Positions 35,226 to 44,657 of a stretch of DNA of 47,035 nucleotides are shown here, piece by piece. Position 1 is the stretch's first letter. Every line of letters starts with the position of its first letter. Source of the stretch: Bacteroidota bacterium. GTDB taxonomy: Bacteria > Bacteroidota > Bacteroidia > Bacteroidales > JAAUTT01. The notes beneath the pieces were generated by a model that did not search any database, had not been told where the DNA came from, and was given only the letters and a program-made list of their open reading frames with translations. The stretch is from positions 1-47,035 of the forward strand of contig JAJYAG010000029.1 in NCBI GenBank assembly GCA_021779665.1. Direction: 5' to 3'. The position numbers and the translations under genes are program-made.

Positions 35226-38200
35226 TTAAAACTTAACCTCAACTCCAAATGTATATGTCGCGATAAGCGGATAGCTGTTCTGAACACTTTCCGGCGATTC
35301 AGGGTCCATACCTATAGGCATCTTGCTTGAGGTAAACACATTGGTTCCGTTAGCATAAACTCTCAGACCCGAAATGCCAGCATTTTGTAACCATGCTTTA
35401 GGCAGTGTGTAACCTAACTGAATATTTTTCAGACGGAAATAAGCTGCGCTGACCTGCCAGAAACTCGAAGTTTGTGTGTTGTTTGAATGCTGATTGATTG
35501 ACAGACGCGGATATTTTGCATTAGGATTCGGATTCGTTTCGTTCCAGCGGTCGAGATGCTGAACAAGCACGGTTGATGCATTTGCAAATGGATAAGCAAG
35601 CCATCCCGAAATATAACCGTCGCGTTTTCCAACTCCCTGTAAAAAGGCTGAGAAATCGAAACCTTTGTAGGATGCAAAAAGATCGAATGAGAAATTATAG
35701 CGGGGAATTGGGTTACCAAGAACAACTCGGTCGTCGCCGGTCATTTTGTTATCGCCGGCATCTTTTACACCGTCTCCGTCGGAATCAACTGTAAGCTGAT
35801 CGACATAACGGATGTCACCACCCTGCAATTTTCCCCATTGAGTAACTGTATATGCACGCGCTTCGGCAAATGATGAGAAAAGACCATCGGCAACATATCC
35901 ATATAATGCATCAATGGGCTGACCAACCATTTTAACGTGAACACCGCTCACCTGAGGTCCTAAGCCACCCAGGTCGGTAATTTTATTCTGTACATCCGAA
36001 AGAATACCGGTGATTTTATATGAGAAATCTCCGAAAGAGTTGTTATGCGAAATTGAAAGATCCCAACCTTTATTTTCAACCGAGCCGGCATTTTGTTTGG
36101 GAGAGTTTGCATATCCCATAACTCCCGGAATTGCCATATTTAATAAAATGTCGCGGGTTTCTTTCTTATACCAGTCGAAGGTTATATCCACTTTCCCATT
36201 TAATAATCCTAAATCGATACCAAAGTCGAGCATGCGGGTCGATTCCCAGGTAATATTGTTCAGCGCATAATTAACAGGAGCATATCCCGGATTTAAAACT
36301 CCGCCGAAAACGGTATATTGGTTGGTGGCCACATTTAAAGCAAAAGGATAGTTAGATCCCAGACCCGATTGGTTGCCAAGTTCACCCCACGATGCTCTGA
36401 GTTTACCATTGCTCAGCCATGAAAGATTTTCCATAAAACCTTCGGAAGAGAAACGCCATGCACCGGAGAACGATGGGAACAATCCCCATTTATAACCGTT
36501 TGCAAACCTCGAAGAACCATCGTAGCGTACGTTTGCCTCGAATAAATATTTACCTGCATAACCATAGTTTAAACGACCAAAGTACGACATCAAAGCCCAT
36601 TCGTTTGAATAACCTCCGTTGGTCATACCGGTAGGATCGTAAGCGTTGATTTCTTCGAACTGCTGAAAGTTATTTACCTGACGGTATGCACTCAAGCTGT
36701 TGTAATAATTGGTGAGATACTGAAAACCGCCCAAAATACTGATGTCGTTTTTGCCAATTTCTCTGGAGTAATTTGCCAGGATATTGATGTCATCTTCGCG
36801 TGTTCTGTCTCTTTGTTCATTAATTGTACCATATGTACCAAAACTACTTACCGATGCCCTGATTACCTGGCCAGTTTTATAATCAATAACATCAGCAGTT
36901 TTATTCACATCCTTATAATTGTTTAAGTTGATTTTAGGCACGTATGACAAATCTATTTTCATTCCCTTAAACGGAGTAATTGTAGCGCTCAGTTTGGCTA
37001 TAGCCTCCTGATAGTTTTCGTAACGCATACCCAAGGCATCATAAATATGTTGCATGGAATGAGGTGTACCTGCATAACTGGTTCCCCAGACTCCATTGGA
37101 ATAGCGCGACTGGTATATAGCAGGCTGGCGCATTAAACCTTCGATGATAGTACCCGGTGCAGCATCGTCAACATCTGTGTTGCGAACCGACAGGTCAAAT
37201 CCGAATTCGAAAATTTTATTAAGAATATAACTGTTGTTCGACCGAATTCCGTAACGTTTATAAAGCGAATTTGGAATATGGGCATCCTGCCAGGTATAGT
37301 TCAATGAGGTACTCGATCTGAATTTTTCGTTTCCAAGCGAAAATCCAAGGTAGTGCTGGGTTTGATTTGCTTTTTTTCTGTAGGTCTCTCTGAATAAATC
37401 GGAGTTAGGAAAAGCGTCGCGATCAGTAGCGTTCTTCCATTCTTCAATTTTAGCAGCTCCGTAAAAAGCTCCGCCAGGAACACCGGCATCATTCCGAAGG
37501 TCGTTACCGTTGGCTTCATCGTACAAAGTCATATAGTCCCATGCAGAAGCATTCTTGGGAATTTCCAATGGAGTGGAAAAACCGTAGGAGCCCTTGTAAA
37601 CCACACTTGTTTTTTCGGACTTTCCGCGTTTGGTGGTAATTAATATTACACCGTTTGCAGCACGTGAGCCATAAATGGAAGCCGAAGCAGCATCCTTCAG
37701 AATTGAAATATTTTCAATATCGTTCGGATCAACAGCATCAACCGAAGAGGCAACCCCGTCGACCAAAACGAGCGGGTTATTGTCGTTGAGCGTACCAATA
37801 CCGCGAACACGTATCGAGGTACCTTCCTTACCTGGTTTACCGCTGTTTGTTGTTACAGTAACCCCCGGAGCCATCCCTTGCAATGCCTGTGATGTCTGAA
37901 TAGTGCTTCTCTTTGCAATGGCATCTCCTTTCAGCGACTCAATAGAGCCGGTAAGGTTGACTTTCTTCTGGTTTCCGTATCCAACTACCACTACTTCTTC
38001 GAGCGATTTAATGTCGGAAACCATTTTGACATTGACAACATCCATATTTGTCACATCCAGTTTTTCGGTCAGATAACCAACAAATGAAAATACCAGCGTT
38101 TTATTCGGCCCCGGTACATTAAGTTCAAAGTTTCCGTTAACATCCGTAACTACCCCCAATGTGGTCCCTTCCACCAGAACATTAACTCCCGGTAAAGGTT

Positions 38201-38297
38201 CTCCTCCTGCATCGGTTACGGTCCCTTTTACAACCTTTGTCTGCCCGAATCCACAAATACTTATGGACAGCAGAAACAACACCAAAAAATGTTTCAT
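35226..38297 (-). CDS. SusC/RagA family TonB-dependent glycan transporter
   Basis: This outer-membrane porin of about 1023 residues starts at the ATG at 38297 (MKHFLVLFLLSISICGFGQ), giving a proper signal peptide. Next are a carboxypeptidase-regulatory-like domain (VKGTVTDAGGEPLPGVNVLV), the SusC signature region LEEVVVVGYGNQKKVNLTGS, and the TonB plug (ALQGMAPGVTVTTNSGKPG, IRVRGIGTLNDNNPLVLVDG, DAASASIYGSRAANGVILIT). A 22-strand barrel ends in TYTFGVEVKF with the terminal aromatic residue. It imports oligosaccharides with SusD using TonB energy. It lies about 69 AT-rich bases after the FAD oxidoreductase; that leader holds a 10-base-period direct repeat (attactgat at 38336 and 38346). Confidence 0.97.
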   Translation of the reverse strand: MKHFLVLFLLSISICGFGQTKVVKGTVTDAGGEPLPGVNVLVEGTTLGVVTDVNGNFELNVPGPNKTLVFSFVGYLTEKLDVTNMDVVNVKMVSDIKSLEEVVVVGYGNQKKVNLTGSIESLKGDAIAKRSTIQTSQALQGMAPGVTVTTNSGKPGKEGTSIRVRGIGTLNDNNPLVLVDGVASSVDAVDPNDIENISILKDAASASIYGSRAANGVILITTKRGKSEKTSVVYKGSYGFSTPLEIPKNASAWDYMTLYDEANGNDLRNDAGVPGGAFYGAAKIEEWKNATDRDAFPNSDLFRETYRKKANQTQHYLGFSLGNEKFRSSTSLNYTWQDAHIPNSLYKRYGIRSNNSYILNKIFEFGFDLSVRNTDVDDAAPGTIIEGLMRQPAIYQSRYSNGVWGTSYAGTPHSMQHIYDALGMRYENYQEAIAKLSATITPFKGMKIDLSYVPKINLNNYKDVNKTADVIDYKTGQVIRASVSSFGTYGTINEQRDRTREDDINILANYSREIGKNDISILGGFQYLTNYYNSLSAYRQVNNFQQFEEINAYDPTGMTNGGYSNEWALMSYFGRLNYGYAGKYLFEANVRYDGSSRFANGYKWGLFPSFSGAWRFSSEGFMENLSWLSNGKLRASWGELGNQSGLGSNYPFALNVATNQYTVFGGVLNPGYAPVNYALNNITWESTRMLDFGIDLGLLNGKVDITFDWYKKETRDILLNMAIPGVMGYANSPKQNAGSVENKGWDLSISHNNSFGDFSYKITGILSDVQNKITDLGGLGPQVSGVHVKMVGQPIDALYGYVADGLFSSFAEARAYTVTQWGKLQGGDIRYVDQLTVDSDGDGVKDAGDNKMTGDDRVVLGNPIPRYNFSFDLFASYKGFDFSAFLQGVGKRDGYISGWLAYPFANASTVLVQHLDRWNETNPNPNAKYPRLSINQHSNNTQTSSFWQVSAAYFRLKNIQLGYTLPKAWLQNAGISGLRVYANGTNVFTSSKMPIGMDPESPESVQNSYPLIATYTFGVEVKF

Positions 38298-38365
38298 AAA
38301 ATTGATTTTTAAAATAGTTAGCAACTTAATTTATTATTACTGATAATTACTGATCATTTTTATAG

Positions 38366-40645
38366 TTAATAAATCCCTATTTCGAAGATGGAAGGCAATG
38401 CCACGGACGATTGCGGTTCAATAACAATTTCCAATTTATCCGTAACAACAGGCTGCGGCAGCTGAATATGCTGTATTGCCTGATAATTGCCAGTTTTTTC
38501 AAAAACCTGATTTCCTTCACCGTCCATTATCCGGTAATTACGCACACAGAAAGGAACTACGTCTTCAGGATGCCCCATCTGGGTTGATTCCATCGGATGG
38601 TCATAATCGGGATCCAGATACAAAAGAATAGTCTCAATTTTCCGCGGCTCATCCCAGGTTAAAGTTATGGTTGGCGTTTGATCGCTCCAGCCACTCACCC
38701 ATGCATTTGGCTGAAGGTAAGGCCGGATAAGACCATTCACAAGGTTCTGTTTTCCAAATAGTTCTATTGCCGGAGAAATTGTCATGGCAATGTTCTGACC
38801 TTTCGGACGTCTTTGGGGACACCAGAATTCGAACGATTCGAATCCGCTGTTTTCAGGAGGCATCTGTTTGCCGTGATTGTTAACCGCCGGATTGGTTTTA
38901 TTAAAAACAGAAACAATACCGGTCAAAAGCTTTTCACTGCACCTTATTTTCACATTTGGGTTGCGGTTGAAAATGAAAAATCCGTACTGATTTTCAGTTA
39001 AGCAGTTCTTAAATGAAATCGTCTTCTGATTAACTCCTTTTTCAAGCGGCACAAATATCTTTTCGATTGTAACATCGGGGGTAAAATTAAAGGCCTTTGA
39101 GCTTGCCCGGAGCTCAACCACCATAACCGTACTCTGATCGGCCTCGCACATTACATCTATGGAATATGCTGTATCTTTCTTTAACGGCAAAAGCTGACCC
39201 GCAGAAAAATCCAGGTTAAGCCACGGTCCGTCAAAAGGAATTGTATTCAGAACCAATTCGCTCGACACATCTATTCTGGCTGAAGCAGCTAAATTACTTG
39301 CATTTTTCATGGGAACGCCGGGAATACCCTGACCGGCAATATTTAAAGCTTCCTGCAGAATTTCTATTTTCCCTTCTGCAACAAAATCTTTCGGGTTACA
39401 GCCGTATTCGGAACACAGTGCAGCGGCCATCCCTATTGCCTGTCCGCCATGTGCTGCGGTAGCCATTACCCTGGTGGAACCAAAGGCTACATGTGAGGCA
39501 CTCATCAACCGGCCGCCGATAAAAAGATTTTCAATATCCCTGCTCAGAAAACAGCGATAAGGAATCTGGTAAACACCTTTGGAATGATACTGGTTGCAAC
39601 CCGGCAATTCCGAAAAAACGCCATCGGCAGGATGAAGGTCAATTGCCCATCCGCCAAAAGAAACCGCATCATAAAAAGGTGTTTGCTCAACAATATCCTG
39701 TTGTTTCAGCATGTACAAACCTTCGAAACGGCGGCTTTCGCGCTTACCGGGGATAACTCCCACCCATTCGAGGGTAAGGTTTTCGGAATCGGGAAAGTTG
39801 CCTGAATTTTTAATGTAATTCCAAACTCCGTAAACTACGCCCCAGAGTTCCCATTTTATTTTTTCGGTATCGTAAATGGTATTTAGACGTCCGCCATATT
39901 CGAACCACCAGAAATTACAACCGGTGTCGCCGGTTTTTATATTGCGGAACCGTGGAATTTTATTGATATCGGTGAGTGCAAACGACGGAGCAACATATTT
40001 TACCGGCTTCCCGGCATTTTTGGAGTAAAAGTATATGGTGTGGCCAAGCAGTTCTCCGTATTCCTCTGTAGGTGTGAATCCTTCTTTGAATTCACTTTTC
40101 GATTCGGCACCCATGCGGAAGGATGCCCCTGCTCTAAAGCCAACAACACCATCGCCCGAGGCATCACAAAAAAGCGGTGCCTTCAGGATATATTCTGTTG
40201 CATTCTGACTGCAATAAGCTTTCAGAGAATCGATATGATGTGCGTCTTTCTTCTGAAGATCAACTACTACTGTATTGAGTAACAAAGTAATATTCTTCTC
40301 CTCAATAACTTTTTCAAGCAAAATGGTATCAAAAATAATGGCGTTACCCTCCTTGTTGCGGTAGAGATTTTCGACCAGAATCTCATCGATAACACCGCCT
40401 TCGCGTGCCCACCGGTTGTTATTACCCATGTGCGATGTTGCGCCAAGTACCCAGAGGCGTACCTCGCTCGACCCATTGCCTCCCAACACCGGCCTGTCCT
40501 GAACAAGAATAACTTTAATTCCCTTACGGGCTGCAGTGATAGCAGCACACGTTCCGGTCATACCGCCTCCAACAACAATCAGATCCGAATTGAGCATAAC
40601 CTGTACATTCTCCCTGCTTTCGGGAGATAAACCCATTTTTAACAT
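38366..40645 (-). CDS. FAD-dependent oxidoreductase with C-terminal beta domains, cytoplasmic
   Basis: This 759-residue protein lacks a signal peptide. It begins with a Rossmann FAD site (DLIVVGGGMTGTCAAITAAR, then GIKVILVQDRPVLGGNGSSE) as in the FAD_oxidored group. Further family segments are APLFCDASGDGVVGFRAGA and NLFIGGRLMSASHVAFGSTR. Residues ~460-759 form beta-rich modules, the last resembling a discoidin-like sandwich (PRKIETILLYLDPDYDHP, VTDKLEIVIEPQSS). The ATG at 40645 overlaps the symporter stop (ATGTTAA), a sign of translational coupling; a second ATG at 40636 lies just after that stop. Sugar or glycoside oxidation is a reasonable guess given the transporter and PUL, but no substrate can be read. 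Confidence 0.85.
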   Translation of the reverse strand: MLKMGLSPESRENVQVMLNSDLIVVGGGMTGTCAAITAARKGIKVILVQDRPVLGGNGSSEVRLWVLGATSHMGNNNRWAREGGVIDEILVENLYRNKEGNAIIFDTILLEKVIEEKNITLLLNTVVVDLQKKDAHHIDSLKAYCSQNATEYILKAPLFCDASGDGVVGFRAGASFRMGAESKSEFKEGFTPTEEYGELLGHTIYFYSKNAGKPVKYVAPSFALTDINKIPRFRNIKTGDTGCNFWWFEYGGRLNTIYDTEKIKWELWGVVYGVWNYIKNSGNFPDSENLTLEWVGVIPGKRESRRFEGLYMLKQQDIVEQTPFYDAVSFGGWAIDLHPADGVFSELPGCNQYHSKGVYQIPYRCFLSRDIENLFIGGRLMSASHVAFGSTRVMATAAHGGQAIGMAAALCSEYGCNPKDFVAEGKIEILQEALNIAGQGIPGVPMKNASNLAASARIDVSSELVLNTIPFDGPWLNLDFSAGQLLPLKKDTAYSIDVMCEADQSTVMVVELRASSKAFNFTPDVTIEKIFVPLEKGVNQKTISFKNCLTENQYGFFIFNRNPNVKIRCSEKLLTGIVSVFNKTNPAVNNHGKQMPPENSGFESFEFWCPQRRPKGQNIAMTISPAIELFGKQNLVNGLIRPYLQPNAWVSGWSDQTPTITLTWDEPRKIETILLYLDPDYDHPMESTQMGHPEDVVPFCVRNYRIMDGEGNQVFEKTGNYQAIQHIQLPQPVVTDKLEIVIEPQSSVALPSIFEIGIY

Positions 40646-42309
40646 ACAGCTTTTTTGTTTTTATTTAAAGACTTAACCATTATCCTGCCCCCAATAATTA
40701 ATAATATGGAAGCCATACCTAAAACATATATCTTTCCCGAAGATGCCATAAAACCTAATAATGCCATGATCACCCCCGTAGCAATAATTCCAATAGAAAT
40801 CATCCGCAACCCCTGGCTGTTTTCCGAGGGCTGATCACTATCTGCAGTCTGAACAGTTTTTGAATCCGTATGCATTATACTATTCTGAACCTCGGGAGCA
40901 TTTCTTAACCTGAGTAATATTTCGAAAAAGAAAATAATAATAACAGGTACTGCCACTCCAAGAATCATCTCTCCCGCTCTCGACAGATTAAAACTGGTAA
41001 AAGCCGGAAACAGAAATTTGAAGGATAATGTTATTATTAAAGACACTATGGTAGTTGCCAGGATAGTTCTGCCATTTTGCCTTCGCGAGAAAAGGGACCA
41101 TACAAGAGGAAGATACATAGGACAACCTGTAAGGGCTGCTACACTCAGCACAACTTCCTTTGCCCCGCCCAGGAATGGAACCAGAAGCGCAATAATCATC
41201 GTAATCAGGCCAAAGCCAATGGTGGACAATTTTGCAACTTTCATTAACCGACTCTCCGATGCGTGGGGGTTTTTATTTCTATATAAATCGTTTGTTATTA
41301 CGCCAGCGGAGATATTCAAAACACCCTGCACCGAACTGGTAGTGGCAAACACAAGACTAACCATCATCAATCCTAACATTCCGGCAGGCAATACTTCCTT
41401 GCACATATTCAGGTATGCTCCCTCATTTTCGAGTCCGTTTAGATTACCGTTTATCATCCTGTAAATCATGGGTGGTAACATCCAAATAACAGGGCTGATG
41501 ACATATAAAGCGCCAAAGATCCACCCTACCTTTTTTGCGTCGGCTGGTGAAGCTACTGAAGTATAACGCTGAACAAATCCCCATTGTCCGCTGAGATAAA
41601 AGAAGTTATACAGCCCGAAACCAAGCAGAAAACTCCAGGTATACTCATGATTTGTAAGACTTAGGAAACCTTCGGTTGGAAGAGAATTAATAAACTGTTG
41701 AATCCCTCCGACTTTTTCGAGCGAAAGAGGAACCACAACAATAGCTGCCGAAGTAAGAATAACAAACTGAAGCGTATCAGTAACAACAACTGCCCACAGT
41801 CCGCCTATCGAAGTGTAAAGTATTACAAGAATTCCTAAAATAACAATTATGTAATTAAGTGGTAATCCTGTTGATACTTCGAGTAAGCGGGAAACCGAGT
41901 AAAGATAAACACCTGTCATAAAAACCATAATGGACAGGTAGAGATAAGTATAGGTCTTCTGAACATTCACACCGAAACGACCTGTTATATATTCGGCTGC
42001 TGTTAAAGCCTTAGTTTTATGCCACCGCGGCGCAATTAAAAAACCAGTTAGAAAACCGGCAATGCTCATTGTCCACTGAATAGTAACCGATACAAACCCT
42101 GATGAATAAGCTATCGAACCCCATACAACAAAAGTTCCTGCAGAAACAAAGCCCATAAAAAGAGACAAACCACTTATCCACCAAGGCATTGCTCCTCCGG
42201 CAGCAAAAAATGATTTCATGTTCTTCCCTGAAGTACCTGAAAAAGAAATTCCAATAAAAACAATTAAAAGGGTGAAAACTGCAATTACTATATAATCAGC
42301 CGTAGTCAT
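40639..42309 (-). CDS. Sodium:solute symporter (SSS) family transporter
   Basis: This 556-residue inner-membrane protein has about 13-14 hydrophobic segments. Typical SSS features are the opening DYIVIAVFTLLIVFIGISFS, FFAAGGAMPWWISGLSLFMG, YTSIGGLWAVVVTDTLQFV and SSVQGVLNISAGVITNDLY. Members carry sugars, nucleosides or acids with Na+. As first gene of the minus-strand cluster, directly behind the LacI operators, it is the likely inner-membrane importer for a mono- or disaccharide product, possibly fucose or a galactoside. It overlaps the FAD gene by 7 bases. A linker of about 30 polar residues (SIMHTDSKTVQTADSDQPSE) precedes the last two helices. Confidence 0.93.
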   Translation of the reverse strand: MTTADYIVIAVFTLLIVFIGISFSGTSGKNMKSFFAAGGAMPWWISGLSLFMGFVSAGTFVVWGSIAYSSGFVSVTIQWTMSIAGFLTGFLIAPRWHKTKALTAAEYITGRFGVNVQKTYTYLYLSIMVFMTGVYLYSVSRLLEVSTGLPLNYIIVILGILVILYTSIGGLWAVVVTDTLQFVILTSAAIVVVPLSLEKVGGIQQFINSLPTEGFLSLTNHEYTWSFLLGFGLYNFFYLSGQWGFVQRYTSVASPADAKKVGWIFGALYVISPVIWMLPPMIYRMINGNLNGLENEGAYLNMCKEVLPAGMLGLMMVSLVFATTSSVQGVLNISAGVITNDLYRNKNPHASESRLMKVAKLSTIGFGLITMIIALLVPFLGGAKEVVLSVAALTGCPMYLPLVWSLFSRRQNGRTILATTIVSLIITLSFKFLFPAFTSFNLSRAGEMILGVAVPVIIIFFFEILLRLRNAPEVQNSIMHTDSKTVQTADSDQPSENSQGLRMISIGIIATGVIMALLGFMASSGKIYVLGMASILLIIGGRIMVKSLNKNKKAVC

Positions 42310-42336
42310 TTAAGTAATTATAATTAATAACTCACG

Positions 42337-42346
42337 CTAAATTATA
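42337..42346 (-). promoter_or_regulatory. Possible -7-like box for the symporter operon
   Basis: Read on the minus strand, TATAATTTAG lies about 28 bases upstream of the symporter start codon. It only partly fits the Bacteroidota TAnnTTTG box. It lies about 40 bases on the symporter side of the nearest LacI-type operator, so a bound regulator could block this promoter. No clear -33 element was assigned. Confidence 0.3.
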
Positions 42347-42387
42347 CTTGCTGCATTCCTCTGGAAAGCATATTATTAGTTATTTTT

Positions 42388-42445
42388 CCGAAAACGTTTC
42401 CGAAAACGTTTCAAAAATATGGAAACGTTTTCGGAAACGTTTCAA
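42388..42445. promoter_or_regulatory. Cluster of four LacI/GalR-type operators in the divergent region
   Basis: Four AACGTT-centred palindromes are packed into 58 bases, centred at 42395/6, 42407/8, 42426/7 and 42438/9. The left pair is a tandem 12-mer (gaaaacgtttcc, gaaaacgtttca) and the right pair is its near mirror image (ggaaacgttttc, ggaaacgtttca). The whole block is a large inverted repeat with 12-19-12 base spacing. The GAAA-CG-TTTC form is the classic LacI/GalR operator with a central CpG. It lies between the divergent symporter and lacI-type genes, so it probably controls the PUL and the regulator itself. Confidence 0.9.
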
Positions 42446-42501
42446 AAATGTTTCATAAATTAGATCGGTGGTTTTATAGCTAAAAATTAAATTACTATTC
42501 A

Positions 42502-43521
42502 ATGAAACACGTGACAATCAAAGATGTGGCAAAGAAACTGAACCTTGCTATTTCCACAGTTTCCAGGGCATTAAACGACAAATACGATATCCGCAAAGAA
42601 ACCCGTGAACTGGTTTTACAAACGGCGCAGGAAATGGGATATTCGCCTAACCCTATTGCACGTCATTTGCTTAAGCAGTGCTCGAACCAGATTGGCGTTG
42701 TGATACCCGAATTTATAAATGCATTTTTCCCTGAGGTGATCATTGGTATTCAGGAAGTAGTTCAGAAAGAAGGATATCAGATTTTGATAATGCAATCGTA
42801 CGAAAATGCTGAAAATGAACTTGAGAATATTAAAACTCTTGAAAGCAATATGGTCGACGGACTTATCGTTTCGCTGACCAAAGAAACCAAAGATGTTACC
42901 TATTTAAAAAAACTGATTGACAACGGTTTCCCCATTGTAATTTTTAACCGTACCAACGAGCTTCTGAAAACATCCACAGTGCTTTTCGACGATTATAAAT
43001 GGGCTTTTTTCGCGACAGAGCATCTTATCCTGCAGGGTTGCAAAAACATATACCATTTTATGGGAACCAAAAATCTGACCTTATCCTTAAACCGCAAACA
43101 AGGATTTTTGGATGCGCATAAAAAATATAAAATGGAAGTGCTCCCATCTCAAATTATCGAATGTGGCTTTATGATCCACGACGGAGAACGCGAAATGGAA
43201 AAGCTTATTCAATCCAAAGACATCCCCGACGCAATTTTTGCAGCTAACGACCCTTCGGCTATCGGGGCTATGAAAGCTTTAAAGCGAAATGGTTATAAAA
43301 TCCCCGAAGATGTTGCTATTGTAGGTTTTACTGAGTCGAAAGTTGCCGACCTTATCGACCCTCCACTGACAAGCGTTGCCCAGCCCACCAACGAAATCGG
43401 GCAAACAGCGGCTCGTTTGCTGCTTCAGCAGATAAGGCTTAAGGAAGGGGTATTTGTTCCACAAACAATTGTTTTGAATGGGGCATTGAACATAAGAAGC
43501 TCCTCGCTTAAAAAAATATAA
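42502..43521 (+). CDS. LacI/GalR family transcriptional regulator
   Basis: This 339-residue regulator starts with the LacI helix-turn-helix (VTIKDVAKKLNLAISTVSRA, residues 4-23). The hinge helix SPNPIARHLLKQ contains the Leu that inserts into the central CpG of the operator. Residues ~60-335 are a periplasmic-binding-protein-like effector domain (NQIGVVIPEFINAFFPEVI, DAIFAANDPSAIGAMKAL, VAIVGFTES, PPLTSVAQPTNEIG). It most likely represses, or in Bacteroidota sometimes activates, the divergent PUL in response to a sugar from the glycan. The four operators end 57 bases upstream of its start. LacI control of a SusC/D PUL is less usual than hybrid two-component or ECF/anti-sigma control. Confidence 0.95.
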   Translation: MKHVTIKDVAKKLNLAISTVSRALNDKYDIRKETRELVLQTAQEMGYSPNPIARHLLKQCSNQIGVVIPEFINAFFPEVIIGIQEVVQKEGYQILIMQSYENAENELENIKTLESNMVDGLIVSLTKETKDVTYLKKLIDNGFPIVIFNRTNELLKTSTVLFDDYKWAFFATEHLILQGCKNIYHFMGTKNLTLSLNRKQGFLDAHKKYKMEVLPSQIIECGFMIHDGEREMEKLIQSKDIPDAIFAANDPSAIGAMKALKRNGYKIPEDVAIVGFTESKVADLIDPPLTSVAQPTNEIGQTAARLLLQQIRLKEGVFVPQTIVLNGALNIRSSSLKKI

Positions 43522-43664
43522 CCGGATTATATTTTGCCAGTCCGCAAGTGATCCAATACATTGTATTTACTAAGGACAATGGACTGAAAGCTATGGACTT
43601 TTTTTAATTGGCATTAATGAATAAAAACCTAAATTAGTAACACATTTACATAAACAACTGCACT

Positions 43665-44657
43665 ATGAATAAAAACTTAACTACGCTCGTCCTGTTTGTA
43701 TTTATCTCCGTTTCGTTATTTGGTCAGAAACTGCCGACAGGCAACCCGGCCGACTTTAAAGTGAAAACCTGCTTGCACTCCATTGGCTACGCAGGGTTGT
43801 GGCGCGGACAAGCATCGCTCACGCTCGATGAGTTTCTTGTAAAAGCCAAAGAATTGGGCTTCGACGGGGTGATGCTGATGGCGAAAAGACCGCATCTCTC
43901 CCTGCTCGATTACGACAAAGCTGCACGTAAAAAGCTGAAAGCCCGTATTGAAGAGTTAGGCCTTACCCTGGTGGGCCTGGCAGGTTATTCCGACTTTACT
44001 GCAGGAATCGATAAACCCGGAATTCCTCACACCGAAATTCAGGCTGCGTACATTGGTCAACTTGCAGAACTCGCCAGCGATTTGGGTACGAAAATGATCA
44101 GGATATTCACAGGTTACGAACGTCCGGGCGTACCCTACGACAAGCAATATGCCACTGTGGTGGAAGGAATTACCCTTGCCGCCAGGGAAGCTGCCAAATA
44201 CGGAGTTACGCTGGTAGTGCAGAACCATCACGACATAGCGCTGCATCACGATGCCATGTACTGGATGCTTAAAGAGATTAACCTTCCCAACGTTGTGGCC
44301 GGATGGGATGCCTGGTCTCCAACGCTCGAAGGCTTGTCGAAAGAAGAAATTCGGCAGTCCGTTTTTAAAATGAAACCATTTATTGCGAATACAATTGCTG
44401 CCGATTATGTGACCATGCCCCGGTATCATTACGAAAACCACCTGACTAATTATGTGGCCGACAAACCCGTAATGCGCGCCACAGCCATGGGCGAAGGAGT
44501 TATTGATTATGACACCTTTATTGAAGCCCTCAAAGAAATTGGCTATCAGGGCTATATTGTTTACGAAATGTGCGAAGTTCTCGAAGGCGGTGGCTCCATC
44601 CAAAACCTCGACGCCACAGCGAAGAAGTTTTTGAAGTATGTGGAGAAGTTTAAGTAG
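43665..44657 (+). CDS. Exported sugar phosphate isomerase/epimerase-like TIM barrel
   Basis: This 330-residue protein has a signal peptide (MNKNLTTLVLFVFISVSLFG). It carries the xylose-isomerase-like TIM-barrel fold (AP endonuclease 2 family): LDEFLVKAKELGFDGVMLMA, ARIEELGLTLVGLAGYSDF, VTLVVQNHHDIALHHD, VVAGWDAWSPTLEG and GYIVYEMCEVLEGGG. Acidic and His residues in these segments fit a divalent-metal site. Exported members of this family appear in Bacteroidota sugar clusters and may act on unphosphorylated sugars or keto-sugars. It lies 143 bases downstream of the regulator on the same strand, so it may be co-regulated; no operator copy was seen directly in front of it. Confidence 0.85.
   Translation: MNKNLTTLVLFVFISVSLFGQKLPTGNPADFKVKTCLHSIGYAGLWRGQASLTLDEFLVKAKELGFDGVMLMAKRPHLSLLDYDKAARKKLKARIEELGLTLVGLAGYSDFTAGIDKPGIPHTEIQAAYIGQLAELASDLGTKMIRIFTGYERPGVPYDKQYATVVEGITLAAREAAKYGVTLVVQNHHDIALHHDAMYWMLKEINLPNVVAGWDAWSPTLEGLSKEEIRQSVFKMKPFIANTIAADYVTMPRYHYENHLTNYVADKPVMRATAMGEGVIDYDTFIEALKEIGYQGYIVYEMCEVLEGGGSIQNLDATAKKFLKYVEKFK

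Noticed and set aside
38336-38354. Direct repeat attactgat x2 in the susC leader as a regulator site
   Set aside because: It is short, AT-rich and without symmetry; chance is a sufficient explanation.
1-42309. A fucoidan-specific sulfated-glycan PUL
   Set aside because: Fucosidases fit, but not one sulfatase was found in 42 kb; kept only as an alternative if sulfatases lie to the left.
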